DNA of 64,000 nt. Source: Anaerobacterium chartisolvens (lineage in GTDB: Bacteria > Bacillota > Clostridia > Acetivibrionales > DSM-27016). Position 1 is the first letter of the stretch; each line of letters begins with the position of its first letter. The stretch spans positions 1-64,000 of the forward strand of contig NZ_QPJT01000010.1 in assembly GCF_003337415.1 (NCBI RefSeq). The letters run 5' to 3'. This document shows, in pieces, positions 25,566-34,858 of the stretch. The position numbers and the translations under genes were made by a program. The notes under the pieces were generated by a model. The model saw only the letters and a program-made list of their open reading frames with translations. It made no database searches and was not told the origin of the DNA.

Positions 25566-27878
25566 TTATCTTAGAACTATAACCTCAACCTTTCCCCCTG
25601 AGGCGGAGGGCTTATCGAGGTATAGGGAAATTTTCCCATACGCAACATTCGATTTTAAATCCGCTATAGTCTTAAAGGTAACATTTCCCGAAGCGTCCAC
25701 CTGATATACAGACAAATTATTCTTAAACCAGTAAACCCTTCCATCAATTTTTATTCTCTGAGAATCGAACGCCTGTATCACAGTCCCGCTTTTTTCTGCA
25801 CCATAATTTATTATTGAATCTCCGTCAATCGAGCCTTTGGACAATTTCAGCTTAAATACCGAGCCTATCTGTCCTATTTTTCCGGCAGCATTACTGCTGT
25901 ATTGGTAATCCTGCCCGTTAACAGTCATGGTGTAAGAGTATCTGGACACACCGCTGTCTGTGGTTTGGGCGGTTATATCCTTTATAATGGCAGGCTTGTA
26001 TTTTTCCTTGAGAATGTCGTTGGCAAGAATTACGCTTACATCCTCAAAATCTCCCGTAATGCCTGTAAAATGTATCTCTCCGTCGGTTATCCTGCCCTCC
26101 GGCATGTCGCTCCAGTTCAATATTCCTGCAACAGCGTCCTCACCGCTGTTATTTGATATTACATTGAATATTTTTACATTTTTAGTTACATAATTTGAGT
26201 TCAGCAGCCTTTCATTCTTATTGGTATACACACCTGTAGGATAGTTATATACTACCGTTTCAAGATCTGCCTCACCGCTGCCGAGCTTTTTTACTTTTAC
26301 CAGCTTGCCCTTGAATTCTTCTGTATTCCACGCGCAGCTATATTCTCCGATAGCCCCGTCCGAGGTCAAAAGCTTCACCGAGTAAAAGGTTTCGTTTCCG
26401 ACAACCTTACTGCTCTGGTTCAAAACCACCGCATACTGCGAATTGTCCTGGCTTCCCGAATATTTTACGCTTACGATTTTCCCGTCGTAGCCTAAGATGG
26501 CAATTATATTGTCGTCCACATCCAGACTTGAGGACAGGTCGCCCAGCTGTGAAAAGTCCATGTTCTTGCTGAAGCTGTAGTCAGTTCCGTCTATTTTAAG
26601 AGTCTTGGGAGAAAGCTTGTTGGGAAGTATGGCGGTTATTTTGCCCCCCACCTTATTTGAAGTAACAAGTATGTACTTATATTTACCCCATATATCCGAC
26701 ACCTGATATATTACGTCATTTTCTTCGATATCCTGAATTTGGGCTAATGCCCCATCCTTTATGACACTGAGGCCCGACAAATCAATGGAGCCAATCTTAT
26801 TTGAAATAGTGCGGTAGCTGTTTGCCACCTCCGGGCTGCTGTATACAGGGTCAAAAACCACGGCATATTCATACCCCGTCCTGTCGCTGTTATATGCAAA
26901 AACAATTGAGCTTCTCGTCTGCACTACTTCCTTCAGACTGTCATAGCTTTGCTTAACCCCGTTATAGTAATATGCAGTTTTCTCAGGAAGAATTTTATAC
27001 TGCGTCTTGCCGTCCTCATCAGTGTATGAAATCTTTGTGTCGGCAATACCGTCCACCGAAATTCCGTCGGTATATTTAAGTCTCCCGTAAGATGCCTTTA
27101 TGGTATCCTTTTCTACGAGTAAACGGTATGTATTGCCTAAATCGAGCTTAATTGCTTTGTCCTTGACATACAATATTCCCTTGTCTGTCAGCACCTCATT
27201 GTCTCCCAGCTTATCCGAGGTAACAGAATCGGCAAGTATTATGCATTGCGAAAAAAGCCCTGACGCATCTGCAAAGCTTTTATCGGAATCAGATGCCGAA
27301 GCCTTCTTTACATTGGTGTCCAAAAGCCTGTCTATAATCAAAGCGGCTGCCCATAGCGGGACGCTGTCGCTGCTTTTAAAGCTTATGCCTTCAGTAAGCT
27401 TAAGGCTTGACGCCTTATCAATATAGTTTTTAGGCCATATTCCCGGAACATCCGCATCGGTATACCCCAGTGCCTTTACAGCGGAGGTACATATTTGAGC
27501 ATATGTAATGCTGCCCCCCGGGTTGAATTTGCCGTCGGTCATTCCCAAGATATATCCATTGTTTACCGCGGCTGCAATATATCCCGATACTGAGCTTTTG
27601 GGGTCTACATCCGAAAACATTGTAGAGCCCTTTAATGCATCCGCATCACTTTTAAGATTGGCTGCCGTAACCATCATTACGGCAAATTGCCCTCTTGTAA
27701 CAAGTGCTTCGGGCGTAAATGAAGAGTCGGATACCGGCTCTATTACTCCCAGAGAAGCAAGCCTTACCGCAGAGTCGGTATAATATGCCTTATCCGGTGC
27801 GCCTGCCGCTCCTGCCTGTATAACAGATGAAGCACATATTAACGTGAAAATCAAAATTACAGAAATAACCCTTCTCAT
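25566..27878 (-). CDS. SLH-domain surface protein
   Basis: A 770-residue exported protein: signal peptide (VILIFTLICASSVIQAGAAG), then S-layer homology repeats over about residues 30-205 (AVRLASLGVIEP, YIAAAVNNGYILGMTDGKFN, ALGYTDADVPGIWPKNYIDK), which anchor proteins to cell-wall pyruvylated polymers. The rest is beta-rich and not matched to a known catalytic family. It starts 21 bp after the permease gene and is very likely co-transcribed with the MacA-ATPase-permease genes, which suggests a surface partner or substrate of that machine. No catalytic motif is visible. Confidence 0.9.
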   Translation of the reverse strand: MRRVISVILIFTLICASSVIQAGAAGAPDKAYYTDSAVRLASLGVIEPVSDSSFTPEALVTRGQFAVMMVTAANLKSDADALKGSTMFSDVDPKSSVSGYIAAAVNNGYILGMTDGKFNPGGSITYAQICTSAVKALGYTDADVPGIWPKNYIDKASSLKLTEGISFKSSDSVPLWAAALIIDRLLDTNVKKASASDSDKSFADASGLFSQCIILADSVTSDKLGDNEVLTDKGILYVKDKAIKLDLGNTYRLLVEKDTIKASYGRLKYTDGISVDGIADTKISYTDEDGKTQYKILPEKTAYYYNGVKQSYDSLKEVVQTRSSIVFAYNSDRTGYEYAVVFDPVYSSPEVANSYRTISNKIGSIDLSGLSVIKDGALAQIQDIEENDVIYQVSDIWGKYKYILVTSNKVGGKITAILPNKLSPKTLKIDGTDYSFSKNMDFSQLGDLSSSLDVDDNIIAILGYDGKIVSVKYSGSQDNSQYAVVLNQSSKVVGNETFYSVKLLTSDGAIGEYSCAWNTEEFKGKLVKVKKLGSGEADLETVVYNYPTGVYTNKNERLLNSNYVTKNVKIFNVISNNSGEDAVAGILNWSDMPEGRITDGEIHFTGITGDFEDVSVILANDILKEKYKPAIIKDITAQTTDSGVSRYSYTMTVNGQDYQYSSNAAGKIGQIGSVFKLKLSKGSIDGDSIINYGAEKSGTVIQAFDSQRIKIDGRVYWFKNNLSVYQVDASGNVTFKTIADLKSNVAYGKISLYLDKPSASGGKVEVIVLR

Positions 27879-27899
27879 TTTTTTAGTACCTCCGTATTA

Positions 27900-29078
27900 T
27901 TATTCAAATCTAAGCGCATCAATGGGATTAAGCCTGGCCGCCTTATACGCCGGAAACATGCCGAACACAACTCCTATTATAAGTGAAATCCCAAAGGAAA
28001 GACTCATCCACAGGGGAGAATATACAGGAGTCGTTATGTTGAAGCCTCCTATGATAAAATATATTATGGATACGCCGAACAAAACACCCAGTAAGCCCCC
28101 AATCCCTGTTACCATAACAGCCTCAATAAGAAATTGTATTAAAATGCTTTTTTTCTTTGCTCCAATGGCCTTTCTTATGCCTATTTCACGAGTTCTTTCA
28201 GTAACGGAAACCATCATTATGTTCATAATCCCTATGCCCCCGACTATAAGCGAAATGGCAGCTATGCCTCCAAGCACAACCATCATTGAGCCCGTTACGC
28301 TGTTTAATGTGGAAATCATCTGGGCCTGATTGAACACACGGAAGGCATTCTCATCGTGATATATTTTTGTGAAATAGTCCTCCAGCTTTTTCATGGCAGC
28401 ATCCACAGTATCGGGAGTTGCGGCCTGAACCAGATAGTTTGCAATCATCATCTGCCTGCCCATTCTCTGAGCCACCTTAAAGGGAATTATTATCTGGTCG
28501 TCATCCGACTGCTTCTGCCCTCCGTTCTTTTCTGTCAGCACACCTACCACCTTGAATATGTGTCCGTTTATTTTCATGCTCCGGCCCACAGGGTTCTGCC
28601 CGTCAAACACGTCATTAACCACAGCGGTGCCCACAATAGCAACCTTTTGCATATAGTCATTGTCGAAGGAAAGTAAAAACCTTCCCTCCTGAACGCCGGT
28701 GCTTTTTATAACCTCATATTCCGAGCTGGTGCCTATTAATGAAGTGTCACCTGTTTTTGTGCCCACCTTTACCGTAGCACCGGTGCTTACCTGAGGGGCA
28801 ATCATGGCTATTTCGGAGCTGTTTTCCGCCCCAAACCTCTGCAAATCCTCATAGCTTACGCTCCTGTTGCTGTTCCTTCCCATAATTGTAACCTGTATCA
28901 AATTTGTCCCCAGCTCTTCTATGGAGCTTGTTATGCTCTTTGTGCTGCCCTGTGCAAAGGCAACTGCCGCAATAACCGAGGCCACCCCTATAATTACCCC
29001 CAGCATAGTCAGAAAGGAGCGAACCTTGTTGCTTAAAATGCTCTTTATAGCCATTTTATATGCCTGAAAAAAGCCCAC
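27900..29078 (-). CDS. MacB-type ABC permease (FtsX fold)
   Basis: A 392-residue permease: one N-terminal helix (near 18-40), a large extracytoplasmic MacB periplasmic-core-like domain, and three C-terminal helices with the FtsX signature (VTERTREIGIRKAIGAKK). The GTG start shares its first base with the TAG of the ATPase gene, giving tight coupling. It works with the ATPase and the adaptor protein as a mechanotransmission-type complex, moving substrates or signals at the outer face of the membrane. Confidence 0.95.
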   Translation of the reverse strand: MGFFQAYKMAIKSILSNKVRSFLTMLGVIIGVASVIAAVAFAQGSTKSITSSIEELGTNLIQVTIMGRNSNRSVSYEDLQRFGAENSSEIAMIAPQVSTGATVKVGTKTGDTSLIGTSSEYEVIKSTGVQEGRFLLSFDNDYMQKVAIVGTAVVNDVFDGQNPVGRSMKINGHIFKVVGVLTEKNGGQKQSDDDQIIIPFKVAQRMGRQMMIANYLVQAATPDTVDAAMKKLEDYFTKIYHDENAFRVFNQAQMISTLNSVTGSMMVVLGGIAAISLIVGGIGIMNIMMVSVTERTREIGIRKAIGAKKKSILIQFLIEAVMVTGIGGLLGVLFGVSIIYFIIGGFNITTPVYSPLWMSLSFGISLIIGVVFGMFPAYKAARLNPIDALRFE

Positions 29079-29755
29079 TATTCCACCTCCCTGTCCTCAA
29101 TAATCTGCCCGTCCTGAATTCGCACCACCCTTTTTGCCTGCATTGCCACATTGTTGTCATGAGTAATAAGCACTATTGTATTTCCGCCTGCGTGAAGCTC
29201 CTTCATAATGCGCATAATCTCCACTCCCGATTTTGAGTCAAGATTTCCCGTCGGCTCATCCGCCAGCAATATGGGAGGCTGGCTTGCAAGCGCCCTGGCA
29301 ATTGCCACTCTCTGCTGCTGCCCTCCCGAAAGCTCATTTGGCCTGTGATTTATTCTGTCTCCCAATCCGACATTTTCGAGGGCCTCGCTGCACCTTCTGT
29401 ATCTTTCCTTTGTACCCACTCCCTGATAAATCAGGGGGAGCTCGACATTTTCTATTGCAGTCAGCTTTTGCAGCAGATTAAAGCCCTGAAATATAAAGCC
29501 TATTTTTTTATTCCTTATTTCCGCGAGTCTGTCATCCTTTAGTCTGCTGACCTCATCACCATCTAATATGTAAGTTCCCTCAGTAGGCGTATCAAGACAT
29601 CCCAGCATATTCATGAGAGTGGATTTCCCTGACCCTGACGGTCCTATTATGGCTACAAATTCATGCCTTTTTATATGCAGTGAAACATCATTCAGCGCAT
29701 TTATTACATTGTCTCCCATCTTATACCTTTTGTACATATTTGTTATTTGAATCAT
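29078..29755 (-). CDS. MacB/LolD-type ABC ATPase
   Basis: A 225-residue nucleotide-binding protein with Walker [13 protein letters not shown], a Q-loop ([10 protein letters not shown]), signature [15 protein letters not shown], Walker [14 protein letters not shown] and the switch His (LITHD). The ATG at 29755 follows GGGGAGG; a GTG at 29773 is a poorer alternative. It powers the permease encoded next. Confidence 0.96.
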   Translation of the reverse strand: MIQITNMYKRYKMGDNVINALNDVSLHIKRHEFVAIIGPSGSGKSTLMNMLGCLDTPTEGTYILDGDEVSRLKDDRLAEIRNKKIGFIFQGFNLLQKLTAIENVELPLIYQGVGTKERYRRCSEALENVGLGDRINHRPNELSGGQQQRVAIARALASQPPILLADEPTGNLDSKSGVEIMRIMKELHAGGNTIVLITHDNNVAMQAKRVVRIQDGQIIEDREVE

Positions 29756-29789
29756 ATTTTCCTCCCCGAACACCGTCGCCAGATCCTTC

Positions 29790-31658
29790 TTAAGGCCTGC
29801 TTCTCTGCGAATTGCCGCTTATCTGGAAGGTGCGGGTTGTTCCTCCAATTCCCCCCATACCTCCCATACCTCCCGAGAATTGCATATTAGCACCGCCCTG
29901 GCCGGTTGATGCTGTAACAGAGGTGACAATAACCTCATCCCCCTCCTGAAGTCCGCTTATAATTTCTATATATTCATCGTTGTTTATACCTACTTCAACA
30001 AATGTTATAACAAACTCTGAATTTGCTGGTTCCGTTCCCTGCCTTACACTAAAGTCCGCTTGGCCTCGCTGCTGCCTGTTGCCACCCGCCGTCTCACCCG
30101 GGCCGGGTGCGGAGGCATTAGAATCCCTTCGCCCTGCGGAAGCATTACCCACCGCACCCTCTGAAGACCTCTTGCCTTCACTATCCCTTGCGGGAAAACT
30201 TCCGGTCCGGCTCCCTCCGCTGCTTTTCAGCCTGACAAAGCTTTTGCCCTGAACCGTCTGCACAGCGTCAATAGGAACCATAACAACATCCTTTTTCTCA
30301 TTTACTATTATCTCGGCATTGGCGTTCATGCCTATTTTAAGGCTGTCGGTATTGCTTATCTTTACAGTAACGGGATATGTAGTTACGCCATTTGAAGGGT
30401 TGCCCTGAATGGAAATTTTTGATACTTCTCCTGATATAGGAGATGAAGTGGTTTGAGGCAAGGCGTCAATTGTTATATTGGCCTTCTGTCCCTCGGCAAT
30501 CTTTGCAATATCCAGCTCATCAATGTCTATTTCAAACTCCATAGCCTGAGTATTTGAAACGACACAAAGCATATCGGCGTTTTTCACTGTTGTTCCCACC
30601 GTTATAGTCTGAGATACAATGACACCGTCTATAGGAGAGTAGATTTTAAACTCTGAAAGCTGCTTTTGGGCGGATTCCAACTGCGAATTCAAGTCCTCCA
30701 TTTTTAGGGATGTGGTCTGAGCCGATACATGCAGGTCATCATTTTCAATCTGAATCAAGGTCTCCCCTGACTCAACATGCTGATTTTCCTTTACATTTAT
30801 GCCTCTGACGGTACCCCCCGAAACACTTTTAACAACCTGAGTGCTTACATACTCAAGCATTCCTGTTCCGGCACTCATCTGCGAACCGCTTTTGGTATCT
30901 ATTTCAACGCTTACGCTCATCCCGTCGGTTATACTTCCCGGATTGTCAAGCGTCACCTCAACGTTGTAGACCCTTCCTCCCGAGCCTGAGGCAAAGGGAG
31001 AGCTCCCTACATACGAAACGGTAGCGTCTACCGACTGCATCATATCCTGAATATTTACAACAGCCTTTTGCCCCACCTTTATATCGCTTATGACGGCTTC
31101 GCTGAATGTGACGTTTGCCGTTAGCCTTGAGGTGTCGGTAATGGTAAGTATATTGGCGTTCTTACCCAGCTCGTCACCCACCTTCAGGGCGGTTATATTG
31201 CTTACCCTGCCGCTGAACGGAGCCTTCACATCAAGTCCCTGCAAGCTCTTTGAATCACTGTTTGCAGTGAGCTGTGCCTGTGCAATGCTGTTTTTAATTT
31301 TCTCCACGTTAAGCTTTGCCTCAGAATCATCAATTTCCATCAGCAAATCTCCCACTTTAACGGAATCGCCCTCTTTAAACAGCACATTTGTAACCTTCCC
31401 TGCCACCGCCGAGGTTATCTTGGATTCGTTGGACGAAACTATAGGGCCCGATCCGCTGACGCTGACACCTATATCTCCTTTGGAAGCTATTGCCGTTCTC
31501 TGCTGGATCGCTGAGTTATTACCTGACGAACCCAATTTAGATACCAGCACAACAACAATTACTCCCACAGCCACCAATGCCACAGCCCCTATGGCAGCCT
31601 TCTTTAAAACACTTTTATTAAAAAATCCCGAAACCTTTTTTACCGCTTGTAGCCGCAC
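29790..31658 (-). CDS. MacA/HlyD-family membrane-fusion adaptor
   Basis: A 622-residue adaptor: N-terminal membrane anchor ([18 protein letters not shown]), two lipoyl-like/hairpin units ([19 protein letters not shown] near 88 and [18 protein letters not shown] near 280), a beta-barrel domain, and a C-terminal domain carrying a long Ser/Gly/Arg-rich insert (about residues 470-540) and a Gly/Met-rich tail ([11 protein letters not shown]). Having two lipoyl-like modules makes it longer than usual MacA (about 370). The GTG start has AGGAGG seven bases upstream. It is the first gene of the adaptor-ATPase-permease-SLH operon. Confidence 0.93.
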   Translation of the reverse strand: MRLQAVKKVSGFFNKSVLKKAAIGAVALVAVGVIVVVLVSKLGSSGNNSAIQQRTAIASKGDIGVSVSGSGPIVSSNESKITSAVAGKVTNVLFKEGDSVKVGDLLMEIDDSEAKLNVEKIKNSIAQAQLTANSDSKSLQGLDVKAPFSGRVSNITALKVGDELGKNANILTITDTSRLTANVTFSEAVISDIKVGQKAVVNIQDMMQSVDATVSYVGSSPFASGSGGRVYNVEVTLDNPGSITDGMSVSVEIDTKSGSQMSAGTGMLEYVSTQVVKSVSGGTVRGINVKENQHVESGETLIQIENDDLHVSAQTTSLKMEDLNSQLESAQKQLSEFKIYSPIDGVIVSQTITVGTTVKNADMLCVVSNTQAMEFEIDIDELDIAKIAEGQKANITIDALPQTTSSPISGEVSKISIQGNPSNGVTTYPVTVKISNTDSLKIGMNANAEIIVNEKKDVVMVPIDAVQTVQGKSFVRLKSSGGSRTGSFPARDSEGKRSSEGAVGNASAGRRDSNASAPGPGETAGGNRQQRGQADFSVRQGTEPANSEFVITFVEVGINNDEYIEIISGLQEGDEVIVTSVTASTGQGGANMQFSGGMGGMGGIGGTTRTFQISGNSQRSRP

Positions 31659-32012
31659 ATGTATACCTCCTTAAAATAGGTGTTATTTTGAAAAGCTTTA
31701 TGCCGGAATTTCCTCAAATTCCTTTTAGCCACCCAAAATTCCAACAATTTGATATAAATAATCAGTTTAATAATATCCCATAATTGTGACGGAGCAGTGT
31801 TAGAAATGTTAATATTTTATGAACAAATACTGCTTAATTCACGGTAAATATCGGGCAGGATAAAGCTCCAATATATTCTTTAATATTTTTTTTAAAAGTG
31901 CCCAGACTATCTATAGTCAAAGCCTTCTAAAGCTCAAGCAGAATTTTTATTTGGAAAGCGGAGACGTTATAAAAAATTTATAGAGTATTTAAAGCAAAGG
32001 GAGGGAGCTTCT
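31659..32012. other. Divergent intergenic region
   Basis: About 350 bases between the divergent adaptor gene and the small plus-strand gene. It is AT-rich and should hold promoters for both, but I could not single out convincing -35/-10 pairs. No further gene is supported. Confidence 0.5.
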
Positions 32013-32177
32013 ATGAAAATTCGAGAGGGCTTAATCCCAACAGTTCTTGGGACAGCAGTTACGGCAACGGGTCTGGGTCTTAAGCGCACCGCGCCGTATT
32101 TGTCATGGGGAATAGCGGGCTTTGGGCTGGCACATATAGTGCTTGGTTCAATCGACCTGATAGGACACCGTCGCTAG
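32013..32177 (+). CDS. Small hydrophobic protein, 54 residues
   Basis: ATG at 32013 follows AAGGGAGGGAG and opens a 54-codon frame ending in TAG, followed at once by a strong terminator. The protein begins MKIREGLIPTVLGTAVTATG, has a Gly-rich hydrophobic C-terminal half (YLSWGIAGFGLAHIVLGSID) and ends in HRR. It could be a one- or two-pass membrane microprotein. I do not recognise a function. The ribosome site, stop-terminator spacing and compact frame make it a real gene. Confidence 0.75.
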   Translation: MKIREGLIPTVLGTAVTATGLGLKRTAPYLSWGIAGFGLAHIVLGSIDLIGHRR

Positions 32178-32187
32178 GATAAAAGAG

Positions 32188-32226
32188 GCGGGCCACTTTA
32201 AAAATTTCGGCCCGCTTTTTTATTTT
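32188..32226 (+). terminator. Strong rho-independent terminator
   Basis: GCGGGCC (32188-32194) pairs with GGCCCGC (32209-32215), followed by TTTTTT. It ends the 54-residue gene and may also serve the convergent YkgJ-like gene, whose stop lies at 32226. Confidence 0.88.
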
Positions 32227-32501
32227 CATTTACCGTCTCCCCCGTCCGGGCATGTAGTACTTTCGAGATGTGCCAAAGACCTTTCCGCCTCCTCAGGGCT
32301 GCTTAAGCACATCTCCTCCGAGGGCTTCAAGGACAGGCACACAAGCGGCCTCTCCGGCTTTCCGAACAGCCTGCACCTGTTATCCTCTGTCAGCTGCACG
32401 CATCTTATCCCTGCCGGCTTGCCATCAGGCATTCCGGGTATGTACGAGGATATCGAGGGTGCTATGCAGCACGCCCCGCACCCTGCTCTGCATTCCTTCA
32501 A
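32226..32501 (-). CDS. YkgJ-family cysteine cluster protein
   Basis: A 91-residue protein with the Cys pattern of the YkgJ/UPF0153 family: CRAGCGACC at the N-terminus, then IRCVQL, NRCRLFGKPERPLVCL and late Cys residues. The family is thought to bind zinc or an iron-sulfur cluster; its role is unknown. The start is TTG with GGGGGAG eight bases upstream. It lies alone, convergent with the 54-residue gene. Confidence 0.85.
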   Translation of the reverse strand: MKECRAGCGACCIAPSISSYIPGMPDGKPAGIRCVQLTEDNRCRLFGKPERPLVCLSLKPSEEMCLSSPEEAERSLAHLESTTCPDGGDGK

Positions 32502-32624
32502 GTTCCTTACTCCCCCTTATAACCGGAACTTTTTAATATAACAAAATTCCGGCAAGCTATTTGCCAATACCATTACATACCCACCCGGATAGCTGTACAC
32601 CGTGTAAGCACTCAGGCCCTGCGT

Positions 32625-34247
32625 CTATTGCCGCAGGCTCTCAATTCCGGCTTCGGGGAATATTCTGCACAAGCTGTCAATGTTCTCGGCCAGCTCTATT
32701 TCAACACTGCCGCCACAGCCTATAAGTATTCTTTTGACTATAAGCTCAACATTGTGTCTGCGCGGCTTTTCCGCCCCAATGATACCGTTTAAGACGCTAA
32801 CAGCATTCCGCGCGCCCCCTTCAAAGGAGCTTATGCACAAGGCCCTTTGGGCAATACTCTCCAAATGCCTTTCAACGGAAGCTATGCTTTGGAGCTTTTG
32901 ACGCTCAAGCTCGCCGTACGCCTCCTCCACCGTTTGCTTCATATCCTCATTCACCATAATATCCTTAAGTTTCTGCGAAAGCAACCCCCTATATTCCGCC
33001 TTCAAGGCTTCAAGCTGCTTTTCAAGGCTTCCGGCAGCATTGCCACATTGCTTCTCCTTTCGCAGCCTGACCTCTATTTCCGCATCAAGTGAGCTTATAA
33101 AACCTTTCATGCGGCTCCTTATGAATATAAGGTGTCCCTTAATATAATTAATCAGTTGCCGCTCCTTAATGCGGTGGCTGGAGCAGTGCTTTGCCCCCCG
33201 TCTGTGGTATGTTCCGCAGACATAGCTTTTCTCACCCGTTTTAAGGGTATGTGCAACCATATATGCCCCGCATTCGGCACAAAAAAGCAGTCCTGAGAAA
33301 ATATTGCCTTCACGCGCTCCCGCCTTCCCTGTACCCCTGTATTTGACCTTGTCCCTCCGCTTCATCATATCCTGAACAAAATAAAAATCTTCTTTTGTAA
33401 TTATTGGTTCATGCCTGTTCTCAAAAAGCATGTGTTCATTTGCGCTGACTCTGACGGATCTCGCCTTTATCAAGGGCTTCTTTGTCTTTCCCTGTCTTAA
33501 GCTGCCTATATACACATCGTCCTTGAGAATTCTTGATACATGTGTAGGAGACCATGCATGGGAAATAATATTTTTATATTCCCTTCCCCTGCTGCCGCAG
33601 CTCTCTGCTATAGCCTCCGAGGGAGTAATACATCCTTTTTCATTTAAGCATTCCGCAATTCTTCTGTATCCGTTGCCCTCGGTATACAAGACAAAAATCT
33701 CCCGTACTATGCGGGCCTTTTCCTCATCGGGCACAAGGCAATTGCGGGCTCTGTCAATGCTATAGCCGAACTGGGGCCTTATCAGAAGCTCCCCTCTTTG
33801 CTGCTTCTCTCTTAGCGTGCTTATTATTTTTCTTGATATGTCCTTTACATATCTTTCATTATACCATGTTTTAATGCCTATTATATCGTCATCGTCCTTT
33901 GAGCTGTCATAGCCTCCCGACATTTCGTCAGTCAGCACAATTCTCTTTCCCGCAGCCCTTACATCCTCCAGAAACAGAAGGGTCAGAGCATTATGCCGCC
34001 CTATCCTTGAAAGATCCTTGGCAATAATAATATCAATATCACTGCTTGCCAAGCAGCTCTTAAGTTCATTTAGTCCCGGCCTGTCAAAGGTGTAGCCGCT
34101 TACATTGTCATCCTCATAAACCCTCAGAATTTTTATTGAATTTTTTTGTGCATAGGTATTAATGACAGCCCTTTGATTCATCAGTGAGGCATAGTTCTTT
34201 CTGTCCTCATCCCTCGACAGCCTAACATATGCAATTGCTTTCAACAT
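32625..34247 (-). CDS. Large serine recombinase
   Basis: A 540-residue site-specific recombinase. The N-terminal resolvase domain has YVRLSRDED (catalytic Ser near 11), YEDDNVSGYTFDRPGL and AKDLSRIGRHN. A recombinase domain follows (GYRRIAECLNEKGCITPS, LKDDVYIGSLRQGKTK), then a zinc ribbon (CAECGAYM, later CGTYHRRGAKHCSSH) and a C-terminal coiled-coil. Such enzymes integrate or excise elements. No phage, conjugation or attachment-site genes are visible around it. It may be a leftover of an element or act in a programmed rearrangement. A 70-residue gene lies immediately upstream in the same transcript. Confidence 0.94.
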   Translation of the reverse strand: MLKAIAYVRLSRDEDRKNYASLMNQRAVINTYAQKNSIKILRVYEDDNVSGYTFDRPGLNELKSCLASSDIDIIIAKDLSRIGRHNALTLLFLEDVRAAGKRIVLTDEMSGGYDSSKDDDDIIGIKTWYNERYVKDISRKIISTLREKQQRGELLIRPQFGYSIDRARNCLVPDEEKARIVREIFVLYTEGNGYRRIAECLNEKGCITPSEAIAESCGSRGREYKNIISHAWSPTHVSRILKDDVYIGSLRQGKTKKPLIKARSVRVSANEHMLFENRHEPIITKEDFYFVQDMMKRRDKVKYRGTGKAGAREGNIFSGLLFCAECGAYMVAHTLKTGEKSYVCGTYHRRGAKHCSSHRIKERQLINYIKGHLIFIRSRMKGFISSLDAEIEVRLRKEKQCGNAAGSLEKQLEALKAEYRGLLSQKLKDIMVNEDMKQTVEEAYGELERQKLQSIASVERHLESIAQRALCISSFEGGARNAVSVLNGIIGAEKPRRHNVELIVKRILIGCGGSVEIELAENIDSLCRIFPEAGIESLRQ

Positions 34248-34256
34248 ATAGCCACC

Positions 34257-34469
34257 TCATGGCAGGCATCCTTCCGCAGCGTTGTCAAGAATAACCCTTC
34301 TGTACACCTCCTCGCCCGGCGCCTGCCCCGAGCGGTACACGCAAACCCTGTGCCTCTGTTTTATTGCTGCCAGTATATCCTGAATAACGCAATCCTCCGC
34401 GTCGCCCTCGGACAGCCATACAAGCACCGCATCGCTTACGCCGTGTGTATTTCCCGGCTGAACGACCAT
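34257..34469 (-). CDS. Small protein upstream of the recombinase
   Basis: A 70-residue soluble protein (VSDAVLVWLSEGDAEDCVIQ, VCVYRSGQAPGEEVYRRVIL). Its ATG follows GGGAGGGGGTGG, and its TGA lies nine bases before the recombinase ATG, so the two form an operon. I do not recognise the family. It could be an accessory or directionality factor, but nothing in the sequence proves that. An overlapping 91-codon frame (34285-34560) lacks comparable support. Confidence 0.6.
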   Translation of the reverse strand: MVVQPGNTHGVSDAVLVWLSEGDAEDCVIQDILAAIKQRHRVCVYRSGQAPGEEVYRRVILDNAAEGCLP

Positions 34470-34571
34470 ATACAGCCACCCCCTCCCTTAATTTAAACAT
34501 CATACTAAGATAATATGAACAATATATTTCCCGTATGTTTTTAAAATTACCGAAAGACATGGGGATAAAAA

Positions 34572-34667
34572 CGTCTGAACAAGATTAAAGGATTAAAGGA
34601 TGGATAAGATTAATAACAAAAGCACTCATCCTGTAAATCTTTTTAATCCTTTAATCCTGTTCAGACG
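34572..34667. repeat. 96-bp palindromic element
   Basis: The ends CGTCTGAACA and TGTTCAGACG continue inward as GATTAAAGGATTAAA / TTTAATCCTTTAATC, with an inner pair AGGATG/CATCCT. The whole 96 bases can fold into one long hairpin. It lacks a clear T tail, so it is more like a REP or MITE-type element than a plain terminator. The remaining bases of the gap (34470-34571, 34668-34858) hold no supported gene. Confidence 0.7.
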
Positions 34668-34858
34668 GCTTTAAAATAGACATGTATCCTTCAAATAGGG
34701 AACGGGTACTTGATTCAGCATATTCTTGCTGATGAAAAAAACATATTGCTTACATGCGTATCAGAGGATAAGCCTGATTATAACTATTACTTAAAAAAGA
34801 AAAGTTTAAGCAGCATCTATATACCATGTGAGTAAAGTACAAAGGCAGGCACAGCAGC

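Noticed and set aside
32625-34247. Edge of an intact prophage or conjugative element
   Set aside because: No structural, replication, lysis or transfer genes on either side.
34285-34560. A 91-codon minus-strand frame overlapping the 70-residue gene
   Set aside because: Arg/Gly-rich composition and no good ribosome site; the overlapping frame at 34257-34469 has both site and operon spacing.
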